Notes under the pieces: generated by a model
Database searches by the model: none
What the model was told of the DNA's origin: nothing
The model's input: only the letters and a program-made list of their open reading frames with translations
Part shown: piece after piece, positions 32,024-40,152 of the stretch
Layout of the letters: the number at the start of each line of letters is the position of its first letter
How positions within the stretch are numbered: the stretch's first letter is position 1
Program-made: the position numbers and the translations under genes
From: Bauldia sp.
GTDB taxonomy: Bacteria > Pseudomonadota > Alphaproteobacteria > Rhizobiales > Kaistiaceae
Assembly (NCBI GenBank): GCA_026126065.1
Contig: JAHCJY010000002.1
Location: forward strand, 620,001-684,000
DNA: 64,000 bases
Reading direction: 5' to 3'

Positions 32024-32398
32024 ATGACTGGATCGCGGAACTCGAGGCTCTCGGGACTGGTGAAGCTGGCGACGATCGCCGGCATCGCCGCAACGCTGGC
32101 CGCGTGCACGCCGACCGTCGAGTTCACCACGAGCGTGCCCATCGCGCCTGGCGTGACGCTCAACCTCACAATGGCCTCGGGCTTTCGCGGGACGGTGGAT
32201 TTCCGCTGCCGCCAGGCGCCATCGATCACCATCATCGGCAATGAGACGTCGATCGTCCTGATCGAAGGAACAGTCGCGACGACCCTCGACGGCGGTCCCT
32301 ACCGCTACACGGCGCCGGGCGTGACCGTGGAGTTCGAGGAGAGCTACAACGAGCTGGTCTGGACGAGCGTGGCAGGCAGGCGATTCTGCCGGGGGTGA
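32024..32398 (+). CDS. MliC-like small lipoprotein (paralogue 3)
   Basis: 124 residues. A longer N-terminal region with lipobox LAAC (GIAATLAACTPTVEF). The mature domain spans FRCRQAP to RRFCRG, again 61 residues Cys to Cys, with the aligned segment YRYTAPGVTVEFEESYNEL. It is more diverged than paralogues 1 and 2. An extra strand (TSVPIAPGVTLNLTMAS) lies between the lipid-anchored Cys and the domain. It is the last of the tandem set; rpoH follows after 318 bp. Confidence 0.58.
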   Translation: MTGSRNSRLSGLVKLATIAGIAATLAACTPTVEFTTSVPIAPGVTLNLTMASGFRGTVDFRCRQAPSITIIGNETSIVLIEGTVATTLDGGPYRYTAPGVTVEFEESYNELVWTSVAGRRFCRG

Positions 32399-32493
32399 CG
32401 CCTTGGAGGCCGACGCCGGCCTTGCGTTCTTGACGTCCTTCCTTGCGCCGGCGGGCGCGTCGTCGCGCGGAAATCTGCCGCTCCGCTATGAAT

Positions 32494-32522
32494 CTTGAAG
32501 TCCGCCGCCCGCATTCCTACAT
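32494..32522 (+). promoter_or_regulatory. Candidate sigma-32-type promoter upstream of rpoH
   Basis: CTTG (32494-32497), an 18-base spacer and CCTACAT (32516-32522) match the alphaproteobacterial heat-shock promoter pattern (CTTG, 17-18 bases, CYTATNT) with one mismatch in the -10. It would leave a leader of nearly 190 bases before rpoH. The rest of the 318-bp gap (32399-32716) shows no gene. Confidence 0.35.
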
Positions 32523-32716
32523 GGCGCATCGGGCATTGTTTGCCGGTTTGGCGGGGGCGGAGCGGCGTGGTTTTTCCACTCCCGTGAAGCTTTTGGAAAG
32601 CGCGGTGCCGACTTCGGGCCGCGTTCCCGCCAGATTTGTGCGACATTGAGCCTTTGGTGCCGTGAAACTTCGGGATGAGTCCCGGAGTTGTTACGGTGAG
32701 CTTCGCAGGTGCCATC

Positions 32717-33643
32717 ATGGCTTATTCATCGTCTCTTCCGGCCATCGCCGCCGGGGAATCGGGACTTACGCGCTATCTCGAAGAGATCCGGCGCTTCCCG
32801 ATGCTCCAGCCGCAGGAGGAGTACATGCTCGCCAAGCGGTACCGGGAGCATGACGACCGGAAGGCCGCTCACCAACTCGTGACGAGCCACCTTCGCCTCG
32901 TGGCGAAGATCGCGATGGGCTATCGCGGCTATGGCCTGCCGATCGGCGAGGTCATCTCGGAAGGCAATGTCGGCCTCATGCAGGCCGTGAAGCGTTTCGA
33001 GCCGGAGCGCGGCTTCCGCCTCGCGACCTATGCGATGTGGTGGATCAAGGCGGCGATCCAGGAATACATCCTGCGCTCGTGGAGCCTGGTGAAGATGGGC
33101 ACCACCGCGAACCAGAAGCGGCTGTTCTTCAACCTCCGCCGGGTCAAGGGCCAGATCCAGGCGCTCGACGAGGGCGACCTCAAGCCCGACCAGGTGAAGG
33201 AGATCGCGACCCGCCTCGGCGTGACCGAGGAGGAAGTCCAGATGATGAACCGCCGCCTCGGCGGCGACTCGTCGCTGAACGCCCCGCTCCGTGCCGACAG
33301 CGAAGGCGGCGGCGAGTGGCAGGACTGGCTCGTCGACGATTCCGACACGCAGGAAACACGGCTGGCGGAGCGCGAGGAGTCCGATCAGCGGCATGAGCTG
33401 CTTCGCGACGCGATGGGCGTCCTCAACGAGCGCGAGCGCCGCATCTTCGAGGCACGCCGCCTCGCCGAGGATCCGATCACGCTCGAGGAACTCTCGACCG
33501 AGTTCGGCGTCTCGCGCGAGCGTGTCCGCCAGATCGAGGTCCGCGCCTTCGAGAAGGTGCAGGAGGCCGTGAAGAAGGGCGCCAAGGCGCTCGAATTCGC
33601 CGGCGCCGGCCAGAAGCAGTTGGCCGCCGCTCCCGCCGGCTAG
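32717..33643 (+). CDS. rpoH: RNA polymerase sigma-32 factor
   Basis: 308 residues from ATG 32717; the frame opens 14 codons earlier. Heat-shock sigma factor. Region 1.2/2: YLEEIRRFPMLQPQEEYMLA, HLRLVAKIAMGYRGYGLPIG, LMQAVKRFEPERGFRLATYA and MWWIKAAIQEYILRSWSLVK (region 2.4 and the W-W-I-K-A element). The RpoH box that distinguishes it from other sigma-70 members is present (NQKRLFFNLRR). Region 4.2: LEELSTEFGVSRERVRQIEV. Alphaproteobacteria often have two rpoH genes; which one this is cannot be told. A hairpin follows directly. Confidence 0.95.
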   Translation: MAYSSSLPAIAAGESGLTRYLEEIRRFPMLQPQEEYMLAKRYREHDDRKAAHQLVTSHLRLVAKIAMGYRGYGLPIGEVISEGNVGLMQAVKRFEPERGFRLATYAMWWIKAAIQEYILRSWSLVKMGTTANQKRLFFNLRRVKGQIQALDEGDLKPDQVKEIATRLGVTEEEVQMMNRRLGGDSSLNAPLRADSEGGGEWQDWLVDDSDTQETRLAEREESDQRHELLRDAMGVLNERERRIFEARRLAEDPITLEELSTEFGVSRERVRQIEVRAFEKVQEAVKKGAKALEFAGAGQKQLAAAPAG

Positions 33644-33649
33644 GCGTCA

Positions 33650-33670
33650 CCGACCGGCTCGTCCGGTCGG
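33650..33670 (+). terminator. Candidate terminator hairpin after rpoH
   Basis: CCGACCGG and CCGGTCGG form an 8-bp perfect stem around CTCGT, starting seven bases after the rpoH stop. No U-run follows. Confidence 0.4.
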
Positions 33671-33724
33671 AACGGCCCGGGCGGCCGTGCGTTGTTCCTT
33701 CGTCCACAAGGCGAAGGCAACAGC

Positions 33725-33994
33725 ATGACCGGCTCCAGGAACCAGTCCATCCCGAACGAGGACGACGTCGCGGCGGCAGCCGAAAAGCTGCGGCAGGCGC
33801 GGCTCGCCGACGAGGCGCGCCGCGGCAAGGAGAACGCAATCGCCGCGGGCCGGGGTGACGGCACCGGCAAGTCGCCCGGCGAGGGCGATCCGGTCGAGAA
33901 GAAGGCGCCGGGCAAGCCGACCGCGGACGTGAAGGAACCTGCCCCGGGCCCGAAGGAGCCGCCGTCGCAGCCGCCGGGCAAGTCCGCCCGCTGA
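33725..33994 (+). CDS. Small disordered, Pro/Lys-rich protein, unknown
   Basis: 89 residues from ATG 33725, with GAAGGC upstream. The first 40 residues can form a helix (DDVAAAAEKLRQARLADEAR), and the rest is low-complexity, rich in Pro, Gly, Lys and Asp (GKSPGEGDPVEKKAPGKPTA). No family is recognised. Codon use is like that of the neighbouring genes, and the frame has a start and ribosome site, so it is probably real. Confidence 0.5.
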   Translation: MTGSRNQSIPNEDDVAAAAEKLRQARLADEARRGKENAIAAGRGDGTGKSPGEGDPVEKKAPGKPTADVKEPAPGPKEPPSQPPGKSAR

Positions 33995-34070
33995 GAGCGA
34001 CCTGCACGCCGTTACGCCCCGCGCCATGCGTGCCGCAAGGACGCTGCGGTTTCGAAGGGGGCAGCGGCGC

Positions 34071-35123
34071 CTAGGCTATCGCATCCTCGCCGCGGCCCTG
34101 GATCACCCCGAGTTCCGCAAGGATTGCCGACACGTTCCGGTCCCAGCCCCAGTCCCGGACAACCTCGAGGTTCCGGCGGATCAGGGCATGGCGGTCTTCG
34201 GACGCGATCCGTTCGATCGCCCGGGCCAGTCCCGCGGCATCCTTCGGAGGGTACAGGACGCAGCCCGAGTCACCGAGATATTCGAGGTAGACGCCGTAGG
34301 CGGGCGCCGCCATCGGCGTGCCGAACGTCATCGCCAGTTGCATGACGCCGGAGTTGAGATGCGGCGGGTAGCGCTGGATGACGACGACGTCCGCCGCCTC
34401 GCAGAGCGTGGCCAGCGCCGGCTCCGGCAACGGTCCGCCTGAGGCGAGACCGGCGCGGCCGGACAGGAAACGCCAGACGCGACGGCGCAGGCGATCCCTC
34501 CGCCGCCCCCCTGTGAATCGCGTCGTGAGCATCACTCGCTTACCCGGGACGCGAGCCTGCCGGATGCCCTCTTCGAGGAGGTCGAGTTCGTGCCGCTCGC
34601 GGATGATGCCCATTGCGGCAATGAGGAAATCCCCGTCGCGCAATCCGAGGCGCTCGCGCGCCGCCGTCCGGCCGACCGCGAAGGGGGTGATGTTCGTGTA
34701 CAGGAACGGCCGGTGGACGAGGTGCCGGGCGTTGGCCAGCCCCGGATGAAGGCGCACGAGCTCGTCGCGGGAGTAGGCCGAGAAGTGGGTGATCAGGTGG
34801 CACGCCTCGTAAACGCGGGCGAAGAGCGCCCGGTCCACTGCACTCTCGAAGCGCCCGTGCGGGGCGAGATTGTGCACGGTTGCAACGACCGGGCAGCGCC
34901 CGCGCCACCAGTCGAGATCGGCGACGATCCGGTCGAGGGTTTCCGTCGTCGGCGTCTGCCATCCGGCGAGCGCCTCGGGCCAGTGAATGTGGATGAGGTC
35001 GAACCGCGCCGCGCGCAGGGTCAGGTTGGGGACCCCCAGAACGACCTCGTGGCCCATGTCCGCATAGGTCTTGAACAGCGCCGGAAAGGTACGCTCGTCG
35101 TGAACGGGGATGAGAACGCGCAT
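34071..35123 (-). CDS. GT-B type glycosyltransferase
   Basis: 350 residues. The two-Rossmann layout of family 4-like or GT70-like transferases: N-terminal MRVLIPVHDERTFPALFKTY, then the acceptor-side FDLIHIHWPEALAGWQTPTT and PVVATVHNLAPHGRFES, and FAVGRTAARERLGLRDGDFL at the start of the donor domain, which is also seen in ADVVVIQRYPPHLNSGVMQL plus the AYGVYLEYLGDSGCVLYPPK segment near the usual nucleotide-sugar Glu. No membrane helix. It would transfer a sugar in the cytoplasm, perhaps to a glycolipid or exopolysaccharide precursor. No other polysaccharide genes are adjacent, so the product is unknown. Confidence 0.78.
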   Translation of the reverse strand: MRVLIPVHDERTFPALFKTYADMGHEVVLGVPNLTLRAARFDLIHIHWPEALAGWQTPTTETLDRIVADLDWWRGRCPVVATVHNLAPHGRFESAVDRALFARVYEACHLITHFSAYSRDELVRLHPGLANARHLVHRPFLYTNITPFAVGRTAARERLGLRDGDFLIAAMGIIRERHELDLLEEGIRQARVPGKRVMLTTRFTGGRRRDRLRRRVWRFLSGRAGLASGGPLPEPALATLCEAADVVVIQRYPPHLNSGVMQLAMTFGTPMAAPAYGVYLEYLGDSGCVLYPPKDAAGLARAIERIASEDRHALIRRNLEVVRDWGWDRNVSAILAELGVIQGRGEDAIA

Positions 35124-35468
35124 CGCGGGTCGTCAGGGTCCAACCGGCGGATGTCCTAGCACGACCCCGGGCGGACGCGCGTACTTTCTCCGATCTGGGA
35201 ACCATGGCGGGCCCGGCCGAAGCTCCCGGCAGGCGTTCGCCGGATCGCAATCGCATGAACGCCGTCGCCCGTGAACCGATGCCACCGGCGCAGGCGACGC
35301 GTGCCTGCTTTCCATTCGCCACCGGATCGGGCGCCGGACGGCGCTTTCCTTGGCACCCGCTGGCCGTTCGCCAAAGCGGCAGAATGCTCCGCTTCTGCCC
35401 ATTCGCGCGCCAAGTAACCGTTTACTGAATTCCGGCACGACCCTTGCGATGGACAGCGCGAGTTGGCG
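35124..35468. other. 345-bp gap with no recognised feature
   Basis: Between the glycosyltransferase start and the IS element. Short open frames occur on both strands, but none has a ribosome site, family motif or convincing composition. No promoter or repeat could be picked out. Confidence 0.4.
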
Positions 35469-35474
35469 GCTAGG
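35469..35474. repeat. Target-site duplication, left copy (GCTAGG)
   Basis: GCTAGG abuts the left end of the IS element and is repeated at 36501-36506. It fits the NCTAGN 6-bp target known for IS481 itself. Confidence 0.8.
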
Positions 35475-36500
35475 TGTGAGCTTTCGATAGGTTGTCCATC
35501 CGGTCCTGAGCGAGGAAGCTGGAGTTGCGAAGCTTCAGAACCTCGGAGGACCGGATGAACATCCACAAGAATGCCCGTCTGACGCCGATTGGTCGAGAGC
35601 GTCTGGTTGAGGCGGTGCGGAGCGGGCAGAGCCCGGAGGCCGCCGCACGATCCGCAGGGGTTTGCCCGCGGACGGCACACAAATGGGTTGCGCGTTTCTC
35701 GGCCGAGGGATCGGCCGGGCTGCGGGACCGCTCCTCGCGGCCGCATCGGCTCTACCGGGCGACGCCGGCAGCGACGGTAGCCCGGGTGGAAGCCCTGCGG
35801 CGGCAGCGCTGGACCGGCAGGCAGATCGCTGCCGAGGTCGGTGTCTCGCCCGCCACGGTCAGCCGCATTCTTCGACGCCTGGGACTGAACCGGATGCGCG
35901 ACCTCGAGCCGGCCGAGCCGGTCCGCCGCTACGAGCGGCAGCATCCGGGCGAGTTGATCCATCTCGACATCAAGAAGCTCGGCCGCTTCGACCGCACCGG
36001 CCACCGCATCACCGGCGATCGACGGAAGGGAGAGTCGCCCGGCGCCGGCTGGGAGTTCGTCCACATCGCCATCGACGACGCTTCACGCGTCGCCTTCTCG
36101 CAGATCCTGCCCGACGAGAGGAAGGAGAGCGTCATCGCCTTCCTCGAGGCCGCCATTGCCTACTATCGCAGCCTGGGCGTCATCGTCGCCCGCGTGATGA
36201 CGGACAACGGCCCCGGCTACAAAAGCCATGCCTTCCGCGACACCTGCCGGGCGCTCGGCCTCCGCCACATCCGCATCCGACCCTACACGCCCAGAACCAA
36301 CGGCAAGGCCGAGCGCTTCATCCAGACCGCACTCCGCGAATGGGCCTACGCCCAAGCCTACCCGACCTCCCGGCACCGGGCCGACGAGCTGCCGTACTGG
36401 CTCCACAGATACAATTGGCACCGCCCGCACGGCAGCATTGGGTCTCTACCGCCCATCAGCCGACTCCGGCTCGACCCGGACAACCTGTTGAGGCTCCACA
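35475..36500 (+). mobile_element. IS481-family insertion sequence, complete
   Basis: 1026 bp. The ends are imperfect inverted repeats: the left end begins TGTGAG and carries GGTTGTCC at bases 16-23; the inverse of the right end begins TGTGGAG and carries the same GGTTGTCC at the same distance (16 of 23 positions match). GCTAGG flanks both ends as a 6-bp direct repeat. One transposase gene fills the element. The intact transposase, matching ends and undamaged duplication suggest a recent insertion. Confidence 0.85.
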
Positions 36501-36505
36501 GCTAG
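35555..36505 (+). CDS. IS481-family transposase
   Basis: 316 residues from ATG 35555; the frame opens at 35525. N-terminal helix-turn-helix regions (ARLTPIGRERLVEAVRSGQS, then VCPRTAHKWVARFSAEG, and a second with EVGVSPATVSRILRRLGLN) recognise the ends. The rve-type DDE catalytic core follows: IHLDIKKLGRF (first Asp), VMTDNGPGYKSHAF (second Asp) and TNGKAERFIQTALREWAY (Glu). The C terminus (YNWHRPHGSIG and PPISRLRL) is the classic IS481 ending. The stop codon TAG (36503-36505) is not inside the element: it comes from the right copy of the GCTAGG target duplication, so the gene is completed by insertion into a CTAG target. Confidence 0.93.
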   Translation: MNIHKNARLTPIGRERLVEAVRSGQSPEAAARSAGVCPRTAHKWVARFSAEGSAGLRDRSSRPHRLYRATPAATVARVEALRRQRWTGRQIAAEVGVSPATVSRILRRLGLNRMRDLEPAEPVRRYERQHPGELIHLDIKKLGRFDRTGHRITGDRRKGESPGAGWEFVHIAIDDASRVAFSQILPDERKESVIAFLEAAIAYYRSLGVIVARVMTDNGPGYKSHAFRDTCRALGLRHIRIRPYTPRTNGKAERFIQTALREWAYAQAYPTSRHRADELPYWLHRYNWHRPHGSIGSLPPISRLRLDPDNLLRLHS

Positions 36506-36506
36506 G
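36501..36506. repeat. Target-site duplication, right copy (GCTAGG)
   Basis: Direct repeat of 35469-35474. Its TAG provides the in-frame stop for the transposase. Confidence 0.8.
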
Positions 36507-36603
36507 GTTCCGCATCCGGTGACGGATGGCTGGTCCGAGAGCCGCCGCCAGAGCCGCCCTGTCGGCTCCGGTCCACGGCGGGACAAAAGCCCGGGAGACC
36601 TTC

Positions 36604-36643
36604 GACCGGAGACCGTACTTCACGGGATCGGCGGTCTTCGGTC
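36604..36643 (+). other. Leader hairpin upstream of the metallo-hydrolase gene
   Basis: GACCGGAGACCG and CGGTCTTCGGTC form a 12-bp stem with one G-U pair and a 16-base loop, 35 bases before the ATG at 36678. It could be an RNA leader structure or an old terminator. The role is unknown. Confidence 0.35.
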
Positions 36644-36677
36644 GGCTCCATCTCCGATGGATCCCTGGAGTAAGACC

Positions 36678-37688
36678 ATGGCTGAACTGAACGTGTCCTC
36701 CGCACGGGAGGCACGGAGCCGGCGTCGCGCCGGCTTCCTCGTCCTAGCCGCAGCAGCCGCTGTCGCAACCACCGGCGTTGCCCTCGCCCAGACGGGCGAC
36801 GTCAACCTCCGCTCCGGCACGCTGCCGCGGCAGTGGGATGTCTCGGGGCCGATCTGCGCCGAGATGCCCGACTTCCAGGTTCACGAGTACAATCCGGACT
36901 TCTACATCATCCGGCAGTCGGGCTGCACGCACCACGAGAAGCCGTTCATCTACCTCCTGTTCGGCTCAGAGACGGCCCTCCTCCTCGATACCGGCGCCGG
37001 GATCGAGGAAGACCTGACGGCGATTGAAGTTGACGTGGTGGGCGTCGTCGACCACGTCATCGAGGACTGGCTGATGGCCAACGGCCGGGAGGATATCCCG
37101 CTTGTCGTCGCCCATCTCCATTCCCACGGCGACCACACCGCGGGCGACGAAGCCTTCGCAGCCCGGCCGAACACGACGTTCGTCGCCAAGGACTACGCGA
37201 CGATGTCGGAATTCTTCGGCATCACCAACTGGCCGGAGGAGATGGCTGAGTTCGACCTCGGCGACCGGATCATCAACGTGATCCCGATCCCGGGCCACGA
37301 CGTCAACGCGTTCGCCTACTACGACACCCAGACGGGCGTCCTCCTCACGGGTGACTCGCTCTACCCCGGCCGCGTCTACGTCAACGGGGACCCGGCCGTC
37401 TTCGCCGCCAGCACCCAGCGCCTCGTCGACTTCGCCGCCGAGAACTACGTCGCCTGGATCCTCGGCACCCATATCGAGCAGACCCGGACCCCGTTCGTGG
37501 ACTACCCGGTGGGCACGACCTATCAGCCCGACGAGGCCCCGCTCGAGATGACGGTGGGCCAGCTCATCGAGCTGAACGAGTACCTGAAAGGTCTCGACGG
37601 GGTTTTCGTACCGCATCGCTTCGCGGGCTTCTCGGTATGCGGCGGCTATCCGACCTGCGACGCGCAGACGGTCAACGTCTCGCCCTAG
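36678..37688 (+). CDS. Exported metallo-beta-lactamase-fold hydrolase
   Basis: 336 residues from ATG 36678, preceded by TGGAG. A basic N terminus and hydrophobic stretch (FLVLAAAAAVATTGVALAQ) give a Sec signal, so it acts in the periplasm. The metal-binding motif HLHSHGDHTAG (HxHxDH) is intact. Later metal ligands are in IPIPGHDVNAFAYYD (His), LLTGDSLYPGRVY (Asp) and a final PHRF. Two disulphide candidates exist (ICAEM/GCTHH and VCGGYPTC). The fold covers beta-lactamases, lactonases and sulphatases, so the substrate cannot be told. It is convergent with the DUF2188 gene, with a strong hairpin between. Confidence 0.85.
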   Translation: MAELNVSSAREARSRRRAGFLVLAAAAAVATTGVALAQTGDVNLRSGTLPRQWDVSGPICAEMPDFQVHEYNPDFYIIRQSGCTHHEKPFIYLLFGSETALLLDTGAGIEEDLTAIEVDVVGVVDHVIEDWLMANGREDIPLVVAHLHSHGDHTAGDEAFAARPNTTFVAKDYATMSEFFGITNWPEEMAEFDLGDRIINVIPIPGHDVNAFAYYDTQTGVLLTGDSLYPGRVYVNGDPAVFAASTQRLVDFAAENYVAWILGTHIEQTRTPFVDYPVGTTYQPDEAPLEMTVGQLIELNEYLKGLDGVFVPHRFAGFSVCGGYPTCDAQTVNVSP

Positions 37689-37703
37689 ACAGGACCCATG
37701 ACA

Positions 37704-37730
37704 TGGCGGCCCGGCTCAGCCGGGCCGCCA
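37704..37730. terminator. Bidirectional terminator between convergent genes
   Basis: TGGCGGCCCGGC and GCCGGGCCGCCA form a 12-bp perfect stem around TCA, 15 bases after the hydrolase stop and just before the stop of the DUF2188 gene on the other strand. Confidence 0.75.
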
Positions 37731-37736
37731 ACCGGT

Positions 37737-38000
37737 CTAGCTGCCCTTCGGTCCGGCGCGATCGTCCTCGACCACGGTCTCCGGCCGGTCGTCGCCGCGG
37801 GCGAGTTCCTCATGCCAGCGACCCGAGGCGTCCTGGTACTGGATCGCCGCGGTTTCCCCCGCAACACGCTGCTCGCGTGCGGCACGCCGTGCGGCGGCGA
37901 CCGCCTCGTCATGCGTGGGGAACGGCTCGGAGAACACGTCCCCGAGCTTGTAGGCAAAGCCGCCATCGTGCTCGACGATCTCGTATTTGAGCTGCGTCAT
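37737..38000 (-). CDS. DUF2188-type small protein
   Basis: 87 residues from ATG 38000, with GGAGG nine bases before it. The sequence follows the DUF2188 pattern: a YEIVEHDGGFAYKLGDVFSE strand pair, PFPTHDEAVAAARRAAREQR helix, then an AAIQYQDASGRWHEELARGD strand. This is a small cytoplasmic alpha/beta domain of unknown function, common in alphaproteobacteria. The C-terminal ten residues are charged and probably disordered. Confidence 0.65.
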   Translation of the reverse strand: MTQLKYEIVEHDGGFAYKLGDVFSEPFPTHDEAVAAARRAAREQRVAGETAAIQYQDASGRWHEELARGDDRPETVVEDDRAGPKGS

Positions 38001-38266
38001 CGCAAGTCCTCCCTCGTCGGTGCGCACAGCCTCCGCCTTCCGCTCGCAACATGCAAGAAAGGGCGAACCCCGCGGGAGGGGGGCCGCGGGGTTCGGGGGA
38101 AGCGCGGCCGAAGGCTGACGGATGGGGGATCGCGACCGGACGCTGCTTCAGCCTGAGAACCCGCAGCCGGCCACCCGGTTCCGATGACCATCGCTCTTTT
38201 TCGTGCGACGTTCGTGTTGTGCGAATCGGTCCCGACTTCCGCGGCCGGTCGCTCCGGGAGGGCTTC

Positions 38267-38578
38267 ATGCGCCGCGTTGTGATCGCCGTACTGGGTGCCG
38301 CGGCGCTTGCCGCCGGATGCACGCCCGAGCCAGCGGCGCAGCCCGCCACCGCGCCGATTGCGACGGTCTTCGATTGCGACGGCTTCGAACTCCGCATCAC
38401 ACGGACCGATGGTGCCATTTCCGTCGAGACCGCCGGCGATCGCAGGACCCTCCGCCAGTCGCGGCAGAACCCGCTCCGCTACGAGGGTGGCGGAACCGTG
38501 GCGCTCTTCGCGCCCAACCGGACGTTCCTCGAATGGACGTCTGGCGGAACCACGGCGGCCTGCGTCGCTGACACCTGA
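38267..38578 (+). CDS. MliC-like small lipoprotein (paralogue 4)
   Basis: 103 residues from ATG 38267, with GGGAGG eight bases upstream. Lipobox AAGC (AALAAGCTPEPAAQ). The mature domain runs from VFDCDGFELRIT to TAACVADT, 63 residues Cys to Cys. It aligns with the three tandem lipoproteins at 31304-32398, including the central segment NPLRYEGGGTVALF and a Trp-containing last strand (FLEWTSGG). This copy is the closest of the four to the MliC lysozyme-inhibitor pattern: the starting FxC, Y-x-G in the middle and a final Cys. It is separated from the others by 6 kb, including the IS element. Confidence 0.65.
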   Translation: MRRVVIAVLGAAALAAGCTPEPAAQPATAPIATVFDCDGFELRITRTDGAISVETAGDRRTLRQSRQNPLRYEGGGTVALFAPNRTFLEWTSGGTTAACVADT

Positions 38579-38675
38579 GGGGCCGGCGCGGCTTTCAGCC
38601 ACGCGGCCACCCCTGTCGCACGCAGTGCGCGCATGCCATCGTGCGCCATCACGCAGTTTCGCCCACGCAGGAACG

Positions 38676-39662
38676 ATGGCGACGGGACTTCTCGCGCTTC
38701 TGGACGATGTCGCGGGTATCGCGAAGGTCGCGGCCGCGACGATCGACGACGCGCTCGGACAGGCGACCAAGGCCGGCATGAAGGCGGCCGGCGTCGTCAT
38801 CGACGACGCCGCGGTGACGCCCACCTACGTCGTTGGCTTCGCCGCCGACCGCGAACTCCCGATCGTCTGGAAAATCGCGCTCGGTTCGCTGCGCAACAAG
38901 CTCGTCTTCCTTCTTCCGCTCGCGCTCCTCCTCAGCGCCGCGGCGCCGTGGACCATCACGCCCCTCCTGATGCTGGGCGGCCTCTTCCTCTGCTACGAGG
39001 GCGCCGAGAAGGTGTACGAGGCGTTCTGGCCGCACGCGGCCCACCGTCACGAGGAAGTCGTACGCCCCGCCGCGGACGCAAGGGAACTCGAGGCCCGGAA
39101 GGTCTCGAGCGCGATCAAGACCGACTTCATCCTGTCGGCCGAGATCATGGCGCTTACGCTTTCGTCCGTCGAAGGCCAGAGCCTCCTCCTCGAAGCTGTG
39201 GTCCTTGCCATCGTGGGCATCGCCATCACCGTTCTCGTCTATGGCGCGGTGGCATTCATCGTGAAGGCCGACGACATCGGCGTATCGCTGTCGCGCGACG
39301 ACCGCAGCTCCGGCGTCCGCTCGCTCGGCCGCGCCATCGTCAAGGGCATGCCGGCGTTCCTCCGGGGGCTCAGCATCGTGGGGACCGCCGCGATGATCTG
39401 GGTCGGCGGCGGCATCGTCGTCCACGGCGTCGAGGAGTTCGGCTGGCATCTCCCGGCCGACCTGATCCACGACGCGGCGGCGTCCGTCGGCGACGCGGTT
39501 TCCGGCATCTCCGGCCTGGCCGAGTGGCTCGTCTCCGCCTTCTTCAATCTTCTGGTCGGCCTCGTCCTTGGCTTTCTCCTGATCCCCATCGTCCAGTATG
39601 TGATCGCGCCTTCCTGGCGGGGCGCGAAGGGACTCTTCGCAGGGAAACAGCCCGCGCACTGA
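38676..39662 (+). CDS. DUF808 (YedI) family membrane protein
   Basis: 328 residues from ATG 38676. The DUF808 family signature is complete: an N-terminal LLALLDDVAGIAKVAAATID, VTPTYVVGFAADRELPIVWK, then LLMLGGLFLCYEGAEKVYEA and the SAIKTDFILSAEIMALTLSS motif. Six or seven membrane helices are visible, including one with AVVLAIVGIAITVLVYGAV and the C-terminal VGLVLGFLLIPIVQYVIAPS. Function is unknown; the family is widespread in proteobacteria. No operon partner is apparent. Confidence 0.88.
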   Translation: MATGLLALLDDVAGIAKVAAATIDDALGQATKAGMKAAGVVIDDAAVTPTYVVGFAADRELPIVWKIALGSLRNKLVFLLPLALLLSAAAPWTITPLLMLGGLFLCYEGAEKVYEAFWPHAAHRHEEVVRPAADARELEARKVSSAIKTDFILSAEIMALTLSSVEGQSLLLEAVVLAIVGIAITVLVYGAVAFIVKADDIGVSLSRDDRSSGVRSLGRAIVKGMPAFLRGLSIVGTAAMIWVGGGIVVHGVEEFGWHLPADLIHDAAASVGDAVSGISGLAEWLVSAFFNLLVGLVLGFLLIPIVQYVIAPSWRGAKGLFAGKQPAH

Positions 39663-39702
39663 AGGCGCCCCGCGCGCGGGATGCCAGGCGTCCGGACCGG
39701 TG

Positions 39703-40152
39703 TCAGCTTCGGCGGGAACGGACGATTGCCGCGTCCAGGGCCTGCAGGAAGCGCGACCGGTCGGCCGGCGTGAAGGGCCTTGGACCGGCGGTCACCTCGC
39801 CGAAGGAACGCAGGTGCTCGCCTACCGCACGCGAGGCCAGCGCCCCGCCGATGCTGTCAGGCGTATAGGCGCGGCCAGTGGGATGGATCGCCTGGGCGCC
39901 GGCCTTGAGCGCGCGATCGGCCAGCGGCGTGTCGGCGGTGATCACGACATCGCCCTTCCCTGCCCGCTCCGCGATCCAGTCGTCGGCGACGTCAGGACCA
40001 GCGGCCACGACATGCAGCGTGATCCGCGGATGCTTCGGCACGCGGATCCAGCTGTTCGACACCACGAAGACCGGAACGCCATAGCGATCCGCTACCCGGT
40101 AGGCTTCCTCCTTCACCGGGCAGGCATCGGCATCGATGTAGAGCGTCGTCAT
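39703..40152 (-). CDS. YaiI/YqxD (DUF188) family protein
   Basis: 149 residues. The DUF188 pattern is complete: TLYIDADACPVKEEAYRVAD, VFVVSNSWIRVP, then GPDVADDWIAERAGKGDVVI and TADTPLADRALKAGAQAIHP. The conserved Asp cluster (DADACP, PDVADD, TADTPLA) resembles PIN/NYN-type nuclease sites, and a nuclease role has been suggested for the family without proof. It is convergent with the DUF808 gene. The DNA upstream of its start holds the DUF892 remnant. Confidence 0.88.
   Translation of the reverse strand: MTTLYIDADACPVKEEAYRVADRYGVPVFVVSNSWIRVPKHPRITLHVVAAGPDVADDWIAERAGKGDVVITADTPLADRALKAGAQAIHPTGRAYTPDSIGGALASRAVGEHLRSFGEVTAGPRPFTPADRSRFLQALDAAIVRSRRS

Noticed and set aside
35352..35366. TGGCAC as a sigma-54 promoter start
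   Set aside because: The -12 element (TTGC at the right spacing) is absent.
35156..36064. Minus-strand open frame across the IS element's left part
   Set aside because: It is antisense to the transposase and has no ribosome site or domain.
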